Shown: positions 33,375-45,148 of the stretch, in pieces | How positions within the stretch are numbered: position 1 is the stretch's first letter | Layout of the letters: each line of letters starts with the position of its first letter | Assembly (NCBI GenBank): GCA_019022495.1 | Contig: JAFEKR010000019.1 | Location: forward strand, 930,001-994,000 | Length of the DNA stretch: 64,000 nucleotides | From: Epichloe hybrida | Lineage: Eukaryota > Ascomycota > Sordariomycetes > Hypocreales > Clavicipitaceae | Direction: 5' to 3' | Notes under the pieces: generated by a model | The model's input: only the letters and a program-made list of their open reading frames with translations | The model's database searches: none | What the model was told of the DNA's origin: nothing | Program-made: the position numbers and the translations under genes

Positions 33375-35300
33375 CTTGAAGCACAGGCAAAACCTAGTGC
33401 CGCGAAGAGGATGCTTTCGGATGGGGGCTTCTTTTTTTTTTTTGTTCCTTTTTTTTTTTCTTGCTAAAGCCACACAGGGCCGGACAAGAACCGGGAAACG
33501 CGTTAACACGCTGATCTGGTGAAGGTAGCCACCGTCATCACAAGCTTTCGGCCGTGAGAAACCTGGTTGAGATGGTCGAGGCGTAGAGAGACTTGATTCT
33601 GCAAGGCTTGCGTGGGTGAATGGTTGTGCGGGAAAGCTACCCAAGTAGTCACAAGCGCACCACGAGCACTTGAGCTGCGTCTCGAAAGTCGGAAAGCCAC
33701 GGAAATTTTCGGGATGCAATCTCAGAGCCGCGAGAGAACGATCTGTGCAGGCGTTGAATGGATGGATGGATGCCAAAGAAGAAGGTAGAGCGCTTTCGAT
33801 TCCAAGGTTTTATGCAGTCGGCATGCAAGCCCGAGTCAGAGATGGTGCTCTCTGCAGCTTGAGTCGAAACTCAGCCACACCAAGTCGACGCCGCCGCCCG
33901 CGACGAGCGTGAACAGCTGCGAGATTGTCGATGAGTCTAGTGGTTCTCGGCCTTTGTGGCAAATTCGGCGCCCTGTGCACCCTGTGAGCGAGCGTGTGGC
34001 GATGCAGTGATTTGAAATTGGGTTGGGGCACGGAGGGAAGATGGGAAAAGGAACGACGTTGAGGTGGTGAGCCGAGCAGGCGGACACCCAACTGCGAGCA
34101 GATTGCGAGCAGAGAGAGCAAGCAGAGAGGTTCGAGACTTAGTAATTGCTCCGTAGTAGAGGTGAGTTTGTGCCGGCAGGCTTGGAGATGCACGTCCATG
34201 TCCATGACGGACGAGCGGGCTAGCCTGAAGCGGGCTAGCCTGGCTCGCCTACAAGAGGACATGTACAGTGTGCAGGTCACCTGCGCGGCAACTCGTCTTA
34301 GCATGAACTGTGTGCGGCACTGCTTATTGGCTGCTGACGGGCTGCCGGCACCCTCCAGTTCACCTCAGTGGCACCTCAGTGGCACCCCGATGCGCCCCAG
34401 GTCCCGCCTAGCTGGCACTGCGCAGCCACAGCAAAAACGCGGCAGGCACTCAAATCATCTGCACGTGAGCACTCTGGATTTTCTTGCCCGCCGCATGTAT
34501 GTAATACGCCACACGCCGTACGCGCCGTTTCCATTTCCGTCTTTTCATCTCGCCCCTCTGGAGGAATTTCTGTCAGTTCCGCCATGAGCGCCAGATCTCA
34601 CCGGGCCGCCCCCGTGGACCCGGTGCATCGTGATCGAGTGTACTGCATCGTGATTTGATTGAGTGTGCTGATCGAGTGTACTGTTGGTAAAGAGCAAAGC
34701 TCCTTCTCAAGTCAGAAGTCAGGCCATCGTCACACCTGCTCTCGACTCGGCTTCACAGTGTGTCACAGTGTGTGCAAACGTTGAACGTTTCCACCTCTGA
34801 TCCGAGCCGCAATGTGATGACAATGACAATGCATGCTAAGCTCATTGGGCGAATGGGCCGATGAGGCGAGCATCTCGTCCGGAGCCTCATTCATTGCACT
34901 GCACTGCAGCTCAACCCTTGCCCATGCTTCAAGAGCAAGCAATGGTCGGTACCACGGTGCTACGACAAGGGGAGGCGTCACAAATCTTGCCCGCAACGAA
35001 TCTCACGAGTTTGCCCGTATTATCTCTCCACATGTCGTTCACGTGTTGCAATAATATGCAGCTTGTGCCAATGAGCTTGGCAACCATTGGCAAGCTGGAG
35101 CAGCCAGGTATTATTACATCAGGGTGCCATGTAGTTTTTTTTTTTGTTTACATAAGCACGCGGACGACTTCATGCTTGTGCCCCGCCAAATGCGAGAATC
35201 TGGTTTCTGAGCCCCCACCGCCAGCAAACGACCAACTCAAGCCTCACAAGTCAACACGAGGCCCTTTCTCCCAAAGTGGGTGAAGAGCGCCGGACAAATC
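33375..35300. other. About 1.9 kb divergent spacer between the SNF2-RING gene and SRP68
   Basis: Contains T-runs at 33430-33440 and 33448-33459 just upstream of the SNF2-RING start, small direct repeats (GCGGGCTAGCCTG at 34215-34242; CACCTCAGTGG twice at 34361-34382), and an unsupported set of short ORFs. I see no gene. Confidence 0.5.
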
Positions 35301-37333
35301 ATGGACATCACCGGTTTCGTCGTTCAGGGCCGGGATCAGGCCCTGCTTTACGGGGACTACTCCACCTATCACGGTCAACTGGCAAAAAGATTATTGAGCT
35401 CCCGCAAGAAGTTGGGCATTGTGACCAAGAACCGGGGCAAATTCCACAAAAAAGACCAGATTACATCCGAGGATGTTTCTGCTAACAATGAGTGAGTCCA
35501 TGTTTGCGAGATGGCAGCATTGCGAAACCGAAGACGAAGTCGAAAACGAACACTAGATCGACTAATGTGATATGGCCAAGAAACGTCCATCTACTGCTTC
35601 TCACGAGCGAACGGGCTTGGGCACAGGCTATGAGTATCAAAGCTTCACAAACCGCGGCCCAGAAAGACATCACTGGTCGTGCCCGATCCCACATTGCCTC
35701 TCGACTGAACAAAGCTGCCCAGACAGCCCAATCACTTGTCGATGCCCTCTCGTCGTCATCTTCTGGCGCATCCTCCAACGATGTTCTTGAAGCCAAGTCC
35801 TACGCGGCGCTGATGCGCGGTGCTATGCTCTTTGAGAAACACAATTGGGAACTCTGTCTTCAGAATTATGCCGTCTCCCGAGTGATCTACAGTGCTCTAT
35901 CCAGTGCCGGTCATAGCGAACTGTTCAAGGACCTGCTATCCGACACCATCGATCCCTCTATTCGCTACGCCGCTTATCAATTGAAAACCCCTCGTACCGT
36001 ACCGATCGTGACGATTGCAAAGATGCATTTCCCTCGATCTGATGCCTCCCTCGTCCGAGAAATCGACCGCCTTGACCCAAGCGCACTGGCCGAAGATGAC
36101 GCGGCCGCCAAACTGGGTGATAATGCAGAGAATGCGCCTAGAACCATCACTTGGCGCGGTCGTGAGGTGAAGATTGAAGACGCGCAGATATCCCAGGCAT
36201 GGGCGTCTGTAGAAGCCGCCAAAACGACTCTCACCAACAATCTGGCGCAGCCACAGGACCAACAGCCGCACGAGATCGCCGCCCAGTACGACGAGATTCT
36301 TATGGCGACGCAAGATGCCGTCGACGCCACGAAGCAGGCCATTGACGAACTCAAGGCAGAGGGTGTGGCTAGTCGCATGCAGAGTCTGCAGAGTCTGCAA
36401 ATCACTCGCACAGCTGTGAATTACGAGATGATTAGTTGGAGAATCGGCCGCAACCGAGTCCTCACAGGTCAACACGACGGTGGACCAGAAGAATACAAAG
36501 CGTCGAGAAGGAGAAAATCCAAGGCGACCAAGGATGGAGGTGCCAAGGGTGAAGCAAGCAAGGCACGAGAGCTTCCATCCAGCAAGAAGCTTGGCAAGCT
36601 AAAGGAAAAGGTTGCTCTCTACGACGGCACACTTCAGAACTTGGAATCAATCAGAGAGCTGCCCGGTGTTGCCGCCGATCAAGGCCTCGCAACCAAGATA
36701 AGCGGCTATGAGAAGTATTTCGGAGCCCTCAAGTAAGTCGTGCCATTCTTCTTCACATGGCCACATTGCATACCTCGTCGATCCTTTATACTGACGCATC
36801 GCCTCCAAAGATGCCTCTCTATTGCACGCTCGCACGCCATTGCCGGAAGTGCCGTCAACGCACTCGCCCTCATCGACCATGCCCGCTCGCTCGTGCAACA
36901 AGCATCCTCCGATCTCCTGCAGCAGCCAGAAGACATCAACGACCAACATCATCCATTGAGCGTCGACGTCCACCCCGACGCCGTCTCCTTCCTAAGCAAC
37001 CTCGTCAATGGCGAACTTCAGCGTCACCGCGCCATTGTCCATATTCACAACCTTCGTGAGGCCGAGCGCAAAGAAGCAAAGGAAGGTCCTGAGCCGACCC
37101 TCCTAGAATCGCTGAACACATACCCGCGCCGCCTCAATCTTCGCAACATTGTGCAGTTCCCTCCCAAAATGGCTCTCATCCCCGTGAAGCCAATCTTCCT
37201 AGACGTGGCATGGAACTACATCGACTACCCCGGCAGAACATCCCACTCACCACCACCAGCTGGTGCAACGGCGGCCGCCAAGGCTGACCAAGAGCAGCCC
37301 AAGAAGAAGGGTTGGTTTGGTTTCGGACGATGA
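35301..37333 (+). CDS. SRP68: Signal recognition particle subunit SRP68
   Basis: Three exons (35301-35491, 35581-36732, 36811-37333), introns 89 and 78 nt GT-AG, giving 621 residues, typical for fungal SRP68. The start MDITGFVVQGRDQALLYGDY is followed by YHGQLAKRLLSSRKKLGI and a basic GKFHKKDQ, the RNA-binding domain that contacts 7S RNA. The middle has VHLLLLTSERAWAQAMSIK, KSYAALMRGAMLFEKHNWE and RTITWRGREVKIEDAQI. The C-terminal part has FLDVAWNYIDYP and ends WFGFGR. SRP68 with SRP72 forms the largest SRP heterodimer, needed for elongation-arrested ribosome targeting to the ER. Gene calls are supported by uninterrupted frame across both junctions. The Lys-rich stretch near KASRRRKSKATKDGG is species-variable. 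Confidence 0.93.
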
Positions 37334-37769
37334 GACGACGCTATTCATTGAATGGAAGAGGAACATGAACATGCAGTTAATTTCAGGTCCTGTAGCAGAG
37401 GGCAAGAGGCAGTACAAAACGCAATCGTCACTAGCATTCCAAGCCCTTCCAAACAATCAAAGCAAGTCGATGCAAATTTTCAAAAACCATAGCCGCCCTC
37501 GAATCATATCCTGTAACTTGATCCCGCGAAATCAAAGTCTCCTTCCCAGCGACATGTCCAAGATCGAGCTCTACACCATGTCTCACCCCTCCCCCAAAAC
37601 AACAACCCAAAGCCAAGCTCAATCATCAATCTTCGTTCCACCCTCGCCCGTCTGGAATGTCACCAACCATCCCGATCACATTGCATAAATCCCCGGGAGA
37701 TCTCCATCCTGCATGCAACAACGCAACTCTTCGTGACCGACATCGTAGCATCAACAACAACTCATTTTC
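37334..37769. other. 3' region of SRP68
   Basis: Probable SRP68 3' UTR and spacer. No ORF with domain content. Confidence 0.5.
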
Positions 37770-38363
37770 ATGAATTCACCATCCTCCTCTTCGCCGCTCG
37801 ACAGAGCATCATATCATCACGACTCATCCCTCTCATCCTCACACCCACATTATCCTCTCCCCAATCCAAGCTTACAGATGTCATCCCTCCCCATCTTCTC
37901 AATCCCACGCATCCCGCTCACGCCCTCCTCCATCCTCTACAGCATCCTCCTGTGCCTCTTCCTAATCCTCTTCCTCCGCATCGTCTACTTCACACTCAGC
38001 TGCGCCTCGCCGTATTCCGCCACCATCGGCATGGGGCCCCCACGGTCCGACACTCACCCGCCGGATTCGCGTCGCGAGATGCTGGCCAGGACGGGAACGA
38101 GCTTCGTGGGCTTCAGTACAATTACATCGCCGGGGAGCAGTCTGTACATACCCAGCTTGAGGTTGGGAGGTGGTGGCGCTGGTGGCGCTGGTGGCGCTGG
38201 TCGAACAAATGAGCCTTTGCTGATGGCATGTCATAGCCATGATGAGCCGCTGGTCGAGTTGCATGCCTTTTCTCGAGACGCTCCTGACCAAGACCAGCTT
38301 GGAAACCTTGTGGCTGTTCACGGAACAAATGCTCTGAACACGTTTTGGGGGTGGATGGTATGA
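37770..38363 (+). CDS. Hypothetical small single-pass membrane protein
   Basis: ORF of 197 codons; the true start could be Met37 (MSSLPIFSIPRIP, 37878). It has one strong hydrophobic segment (ILYSILLCLFLILFLRIVYF, about residues 55-74), which would be a membrane anchor or signal anchor. A Gly/Ala tandem stretch encoded by a GGTGGCGCT repeat (38170-38199) and an acidic C-terminal half follow. The family is not recognised. It lies between SRP68 (same strand) and SSC1 (convergent). Support is only ORF length plus the coherent hydrophobic segment; it could be spurious. Confidence 0.35.
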   Translation: MNSPSSSSPLDRASYHHDSSLSSSHPHYPLPNPSLQMSSLPIFSIPRIPLTPSSILYSILLCLFLILFLRIVYFTLSCASPYSATIGMGPPRSDTHPPDSRREMLARTGTSFVGFSTITSPGSSLYIPSLRLGGGGAGGAGGAGRTNEPLLMACHSHDEPLVELHAFSRDAPDQDQLGNLVAVHGTNALNTFWGWMV

Positions 38364-38909
38364 GGAGGGGGGGGGGGCAATGGATGAAACGCCCAGTGCC
38401 GTGCCATCTCTATGCGGCATTGCACGACCGACAACTTCGAAATGCCATATCTACGCCTCCGGACTTGTTCCTGCAAGCTTATACCAGATTGGAATTATAC
38501 ATCACTCAAGCATCAGTGTTCGAAGCAATGGTTTTTGAATTGCAAGGAATCCAGAGGGGGGATGTGTTGTCATCATCTAGTTAAACAGTATTTCGTACAT
38601 TAAGCCAATCCAAACACTGGCCCCCAATGATGCCATGCTACCTTCGTCTCATTATACCAGAGAACTTCTCTCAAAGAAGGTTTGATACTCCAACGCCTAA
38701 ATTTCCGCCAACCATGGTATTAATGACATGGGCAAAACAGTTTGTAAGAAGTATAACACCTTGAGGCGGGATATGAGTACAGGGGAGAATACAGGAAAAG
38801 AAAAGGACATCTATGCGGCGCGCCACGCTACACGAATATTTGAACTGATCCAATTTCGTCTTGATTATGTTGACTTCGAACTGAAACTCGGGTCGAGGGC
38901 AGTCCTAGA
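38364..38909. other. Intergenic, 3' side of SSC1
   Basis: Noncoding by inspection. It holds the presumed SSC1 3' UTR, with a run of ten G at 38367-38377. No gene recognised. Confidence 0.5.
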
Positions 38910-41042
38910 TCAAGGCTTGGTCTCGTCCTTCTTTTCGCCCTCGCCCTCCTGTTGGCCGGTAGACTGCTCGCCAGAGTTAGCCTCGCCGCGAGCCTTGTGC
39001 ATCTTGTCGAAGAGGTTCAAGCTGGCCATCTGGAGCTCGTCGGCCTTCTCCTTGATCTCGGCGGCGGTAGCGGTGCCCTCGCCAGACTGGCTCTTGGCAA
39101 TGAACTCGCGCACAGTCGTGATCTTCTCCTTGATGCCATCAGCCTCAGTCTTGTCGAGCTTGTCGGCGTACTCGTTCAGGGCGCGATCAGTGTCGTTAAG
39201 AACGCTGTCGGCGCGGTTGGCGGCTTCAATGGCGCTCTTGCGCTCCTTGTCAGCCTCTGCGTACTTCTCAGAGTCCTCAACCATCTGCTGAATCTCGTTG
39301 TCAGACAAGCCGGAGCCGGATGCAATGGTGATAGACTGGTCCTTGTTGGTGGACTTGTCCTTGGCGTGAACGTGGACAATGGAATCAGCATCGATGTCGA
39401 AGGTGACCTCAACCTGGGGAACGCCACGGTGAGCAGGAGGGATACCAACAAGCTGGAAGTTGCCCAGGAGCTTGTTGTCCTTGACGAGCTCACGCTCACC
39501 CTGGTACACCTTGATCTCCACAGCGGTCTGGAAATCAGCAGCAGTGGAGAAGACTTGAGACTTCTTGGTAGGGATGGTGGTGTTACGATTGATCAAACGG
39601 GTGAAGACACCGCCCAGGGTCTCAATACCGAGAGACAGAGGGGTAACATCAAGGAGCAAGAGATCCTTGACTTCACCGGAGAGAACAGCACCCTGGATAG
39701 CGGCACCGATAGCAACAGCCTCGTCAGGGTTCACAGACTTGGCAGGATCACGTCCGAAGATGCCCTTGACCGACTCGGCAACCTTTGGCATACGGGTCAT
39801 GCCACCGACGAGGATAACCTCCTGGATCTCCTTGGCCTGGAGCCCGGCATCCTTGAGAGCCTTGCGGACGGGCTCGATGGTGCGCGTAATGAGGGGATCG
39901 ACCATCTTCTCAAGCTGAGCGCGGGAGAGCTTCATGTTAATGTGCTTGGGACCAGAGGCATCGGCAGTGATGAAGGGCAAGTTGATGTCAGTCTGGAGAG
40001 AAGAAGACAGCTCGATCTTGGCCTTTTCGGCAGCCTCACGAATACGCTGGATAGCCATGCGGTCACCAGACAGGTCGATGCCGGAAGTCTTCTTGAAGTC
40101 GGCAACCAATTGTCGGACCAAATGGATGTCGAAATCCTCACCACCGAGGTGAGTGTCACCATTGGTGGACTTGACCTCGAAGACGCCGTTCTGAATCTCC
40201 AAAATGGAGATGTCGAAAGTACCACCGCCGAGATCGTAGACAGCGACAACACGGTCGGCCTCCTTGTCAAGGCCATAGGCAAGAGCAGCAGCAGTGGGCT
40301 CGTTGACGACACGGAGAACATTCAGACCGGCAATCTGACCAGCATCCTTGGTGCTCTGACGCTGAGCATCATTAAAGTAGGCAGGTACAGTAACGACGGC
40401 GTTCTTCACAGGTCTGGACAGGTAGGCCTCGGCGGTCTCCTTCATTTTGTTGAGAACAAACCCACCAATCTGAGAAGGTGAATAGTTTTGGCCACGGGCA
40501 GAGACCCAAGCATCGCCATTGGTGTGCTGGACAATCTTGTAGGGTACTTCCTTGATATCACGCTGGACCTCGGCGTCGGTGAACTTGCGACCTATCAGTC
40601 GCTTGGTAGCGAACAAGGTGTTCTCTGGGTTGACGACGGCCTGTCGCTTGGCGGCAACACCGACCAGTCGCTCGCCATCTTCGGCGAAAGCAACAACTGA
40701 AGGGGTGGTGCGGGCACCTTCTGAATTCTCGATGATACGGGGAACCTTGCCTTCCATGATGGCGACGGCAGAGTTCGTGGTGCCCAAATCGATACCAATG
40801 ACTGAACCCTGCACCTTCTCGCCCTCGGCCGCAGTGGATTCATAGCGGGCGAATCTGCTAGCCAATGGTGATCTGGCAAAAGCAGCTGAGCGGGCAGTGA
40901 TGGGGATAGCTCGAGGAAGCTACAGAAAGACAACAGATTAGCTAGATGTAAAATGCAAGATGCGACAGCGGCGATTCTGACCCCAGGGGGATTTGGCAGG
41001 CAGCGCGGAACTTACAGCTCGTGACAAGTGCGAAGCCAGCAT
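38910..41042 (-). CDS. SSC1: Mitochondrial Hsp70 (Ssc1/mortalin)
   Basis: Two exons (41016-41042 and 38910-40919) across a 96-nt GT-AG intron give 678 residues. The first nine residues (MLASHLSRA) and the following [17 protein letters not shown] and RFARYES form an Arg/Ser-rich mitochondrial presequence. The ATPase domain starts [14 protein letters not shown] (50-63), with [15 protein letters not shown] and [13 protein letters not shown], and the interdomain linker LLLLDVTP. The substrate-binding domain ([20 protein letters not shown]) and helical lid follow, ending in a Gly/Glu/Lys tail without the cytosolic EEVD motif. Ssc1 drives presequence translocation with Tim44 and folds matrix proteins; it also partners with Isu-type clusters. 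The long ORF antisense to it is a common by-product of hsp70 codon bias and is not called. Confidence 0.96.
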
Positions 41043-42171
41043 CTTTGGTATGATGATGGTGGGGGTATATAATTACAATGTAGAAGGACAGAAAGTTATG
41101 GTGCGCTCCAGGTGAGTGGTTGTGTGGAGAGGGAGGAAGGAGAAGGCAAGTGGTTGTGAGCGGATTGATGTATGAGTTGATTGGGAAGAGGAGGAGAGGA
41201 TGATTTTTTTTTGACCTCGAAAAAATGGACAGCGCCGGGCCACTCCGTAGAAGCTAAAGGAAGGAGGCAAAGCAAAGGAGGTTACTACCGGGGGTGGGTC
41301 GGATTAACTCTTGGTCCGGCCAAGGGGCTATTACATAAGGAGCATGCGCAAATTTCCCTCGTAAATCCCAAACAGGCTTAGTGCTGTTCTCACAGCTAAT
41401 AAATAGTAAATGGTATGAGGCAGGTGGCACGTCATGAATAGGCAGGTGGCTATCATGACTATCATGACTCAGAGCTGGCGCTCAGCATTGCTATTAGTCC
41501 AGGCCTAACGGCGGAAGTTCACGTTCTTGACTGGCCCCTCACCGAAGTTGAATCTGCAGGATCTACTTGCTGGCTGCCAGACGGTGCCTGCCACGAAACG
41601 CCAGGCCCAGTAGTTTTTTTTTTCTTCTTTTTTTTTTTTAATTAATTACAGCGAGTCTGCCAGTTGACGCACCGCCCGGCTCCAAGCCTGGTACCAGTAC
41701 CAGGCATCCTTGCGTCACATCATACAATTCATACAATTCATACAATTTTGTGCATCACGTAATTACCACGCCGCCAGGCCATCATTGCCGCCGCTCGAGA
41801 CTCGGTCCTTTGTCTTCCTCTGAGGCCTGTACGGTCGGCTCTGCCACCATCATCGCTCTGTCCTGGTCCTACACATCCCTGCCTCCGGCCGTCTCGTATG
41901 CGGCGAACCGACGCTCTCACACCGGCTCGCTCGCGCCTCTCGGTTGACGATACTTCAAGTACGTCAAGCCGGGCTTCAGCGGGCCTTCGACATCTTATCG
42001 CCACTGCCTAAGTTCCCGCTTAGTCTAACCTCGAAAGCGCCCTTGCCATCTTGCACGGAATCCAAAAAAACCTCGCCGCCGCCAGTGCCAGGACACGTGT
42101 GCCCGCGTGTGCCCGTTGTGCCCGTTGCCTGCTCATTTGCTCGAGTTAGGCTCAAGACGGTGGCATCCACC
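41043..42171. other. Divergent promoter region between SSC1 and the DUF2415 gene
   Basis: About 1.1 kb without a supported gene. A TATATAATTA word lies just upstream of the SSC1 start (about 41066-41075). T-runs lie at 41205-41212 and 41615-41639, and a 9-bp repeat at 41721-41747. I did not find a convincing heat-shock element cluster. Confidence 0.5.
41721..41747. repeat. 9-bp tandem repeat CATACAATT, 3 copies
   Basis: Three perfect consecutive copies in the promoter region of the DUF2415 gene. Confidence 0.9.
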
Positions 42172-44484
42172 ATGGCCAGCAATGATGATGGCTTGTTCGT
42201 GCACACCCATTCCCTCACCCCAAGAAAACCAATGTCCTGACCAGTGCTTTGGCTGCCGCCTTGTCCCAATGTATTGGTTAGCTAACTCAAGGCCTGGATG
42301 GTCACAGGTGTTATCCGACCGAGAGCATAGTGTCCAGTAGGGGACGCAAACACTTTCGAATTCCTGTTCGATCGCAGTGCGTATACATTTTAATCCTTGC
42401 ATTCTACTCCCTCTTTCTTCTTCATCTTCTGCAGAGATATGCCGTAACTGACCACCCATCATCGGACACCCGTTAAAGACATTGGCAGCTGCGATCCTTA
42501 ATCAGTGCAGAGAAGCGCAACATAGTTTACTTCCCCGGTGGGAATGGCAGCAACCATGTACAACGGCTCAACACCCTTACCAACGAATGCGAGACAATCA
42601 AGCTCCTTAGCTTCGCTCCGCGATGCTTAGTTGCTGATAATGGGTGGCTTTGCTGTGGAAGCGAAACGGGGGAATTCGTCGCCATTAGACTGGAGGAAGC
42701 CATCGAGAACAACAGACAGCCGTTGTTGGGGCTACATCTCGATGCTGGAACAAGACATCGACTGAGTCTCGACGGAGCTGGGCGTGAGGATCCTATCTTG
42801 GCTCTTCTGGCCCATGCCCGCCGTTCCAACAAGACTTTGATTGCAAAGAGCATGAAGCTCGCCAAAGACCGCGTCAACTGTGTAACATTATGGTTTCCAT
42901 CGTCATCCGACCCACATCCCGGCACGTATACGGAGCCAGTGGCCGTCCTGGCTAATAACGACAAGACAGTCGTCCTGGTGAGCCTCCGAGATTTCGATCA
43001 GAATGAAAAGATCGCCCCTCTCGAAGTCGTGGAATATCCAGACTATGTGAACCGGGCCATCATCTCTCCAGACGGGCGAATCATGATTGGCATTCTTGAT
43101 GATCCTTATCTATACGTTCACGCGCGGGTTGAGAAAGAACACTCAGAATCCGAAGGCTCGTCGCTCACTACGGTTTACCAGTGGGAATTGAAGCAGAGGT
43201 TCTTGTTGAAGAGCCAGCGAAAAGACGACCGCTCGGATAGTCGCGGCAGCTTCGCAGCATGCTTCTCGCCGTCCGGCGCGTACTTGGCTATTGGAACACA
43301 GCATGGGACTATTTCTATATTCGACACAACGATGCTCCTTGACTCCTATGCCGAGCCCCTCATCACGACTTTCCAATCATCTCGTCCCGAGAGTGGCCCT
43401 GGAGCCATTCGAGACATGGCGTTTTGTCCTGGGCCATTCGACATTCTCGCATGGGCCGAGGACAGAGGTCATGTAGGCTTTGCTGACATGAGAAGCAATT
43501 TCATAATTCGCCAGATTGTTGATATTAACGTGGAGGCCGATTTTCGACACATTGACATTTTGGATCGAAACACAATCGACCCTCGGCTGTTGGACAACAA
43601 TGCAGAACGGCGGGCGAATCGATCGCCGCCATCGGGCAGCACCCGTACCCGCCGACCAGCCGAGGCCTTGGAGACCTTGAACCAACCTCTCACGGCAAAC
43701 GAAACCATTGTCTTGGAAGCCATTCAAAGCGACCGGCGCAGACGTGAACGGGCGGCACAAAGAGACGCCGAAGGACGATCTCGTGGAGGTCCATCAGACT
43801 TGACTTGGACCTATCTTTCCAGCCTACGTTCTCATACCGGAGACGGCGAAGCACAACCACGCCCACGGCCGCGCAGTAGTAGTACCAGTCGAGCCATGGG
43901 CGACATACTCGGCTCTTATCGGGAACAACGAGAAAGACAGCAGGAGAGGGCTCGCAACGTCCGGCAGGTGGGTCGTGAAGGAGACAACGATCAGTCGACG
44001 CAATCACCGAGGCGACCAGATCAGCGTTGGATAGAGAGAATTGGAGAGACGGTGGCGGCAATGCGAGATCAAAGGGATCGGCAGGACTCCAATCGGCAGG
44101 ACTCGTCATATCTCAATGTGCTCGAGATCCTCCAAGCAAGAGAACGCCCATCCAATGAAGCTGAAAACGAAGACTCGTCACTTTTGGCACCACTGGTCAA
44201 CCAGGCCGTGAATCTCTGGGAGGAGAGCGCCATACGGGGGACTCTAGCAACTGACCACGGAGTGTTTGAAGTGCCCCCATCTCCTGATAATACGGCGGGT
44301 CTGGCCTGGACGGAGGACGGCCGTACCCTGTAAGTTCATACCATACACACGCCTCATGGCATTGCCATGGAAGAACGATGGCTGACGTTGACAATCAAGG
44401 TTTGTTGGGGCACAAAACGGTATTTACGAACTGCATATCAACGTCCAAGGCAGGAAGTTCTGCCCTAGCATCACGACGCGCTAA
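42172..44484 (+). CDS. DUF2415 / WD-repeat-like protein
   Basis: Four exons (42172-42233, 42308-42376, 42479-44329, 44400-44484) give 688 residues in continuous frame. The core reads HWQLRSLIS, IVYFPGGNGSNHVQRLN, PRCLVADNGWLCCGSETGEF, VAVLANNDKTVVLVSL and FAACFSPSGAYLAIGTQHG. The short DUF2415 segment follows (AIRDMAFCPGPFDILAWAED). These are WD40-blade-like units of a beta-propeller. The second half is a long Arg/Gln/Asp/Ser-rich disordered region, then a last blade (GLAWTEDGRTLFVGAQNGIY). Homologues occur across Pezizomycotina; function is unknown to me. The first two exons are inferred: intron 1 has a weak GTCCTG donor, chosen because it alone keeps frame with a 74-nt intron and leads into FRIPVRSQHWQLRS. 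The main exon is certain, the start is provisional. Confidence 0.75.
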
Positions 44485-45148
44485 GTTGATAATGCCATGT
44501 GTAGCGAAGAAGCGGGCATATTGACGGAATTTTCTTGCGTGGGGGGGAGACTATCACCTTTACTTCCAAGCAAGGTGTATTTGGTCGCCTTTTTAGTATG
44601 CCAGGGGGGGACTCGAAACGGCGTTTCTTTGTCATGATTTTCTGGAGCGACTTTTTGATGAGGCAAAAGAAGAGTGGCGTTACGGCTTGGCTTTGGATCG
44701 CAATTTGGCACTTACACGCTCACCCCCGAGTCGTCTGCTCGTGAGGACACTTTACGCGGGAGTCATGCCAGAGGTGACACGCGGACGACGGACGACACAC
44801 AAGGGGTGGGTGGATATTGGGAGACGAGAGTCGATTACACTGGTTCCGCGCGCTCACTGGACACGTATTCTTCCGGGCATCTGTTGGTAGTTTGATTGGC
44901 CCCCTTACAGCGCTGGTTTTTATTTGTATGATATCCCCGATTTCAGCTATTCAGGAAAGCAAACAAGAAAAGCCGTGCTTTGAGCTGCCATGTTTCTTGT
45001 CGCTTTGTCGCGCGTCCAGAAGCTACCCATGTTGATCTCCTCCATGAGTACACAGCGTACGTACACGTACGTTACATGCAATACACATGCTGAATAGTAG
45101 TGTCGTGTCGTGTGCCCACGAAAGAAACAAGTCATTTGTCAGTGTCAC
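44485..45148. other. Intergenic between convergent genes (DUF2415 gene and L2HGDH)
   Basis: 3' UTRs and spacer. Contains a small palindromic cluster of CGTACGTAC words at 45055-45076. No gene seen. Confidence 0.6.

Noticed and set aside
38952..40481. 509-codon ORF on the plus strand opposite SSC1
   Set aside because: It lies entirely antisense to a strongly conserved hsp70 exon. Long antisense ORFs are a known consequence of hsp70 codon bias; no independent promoter, intron or domain evidence.
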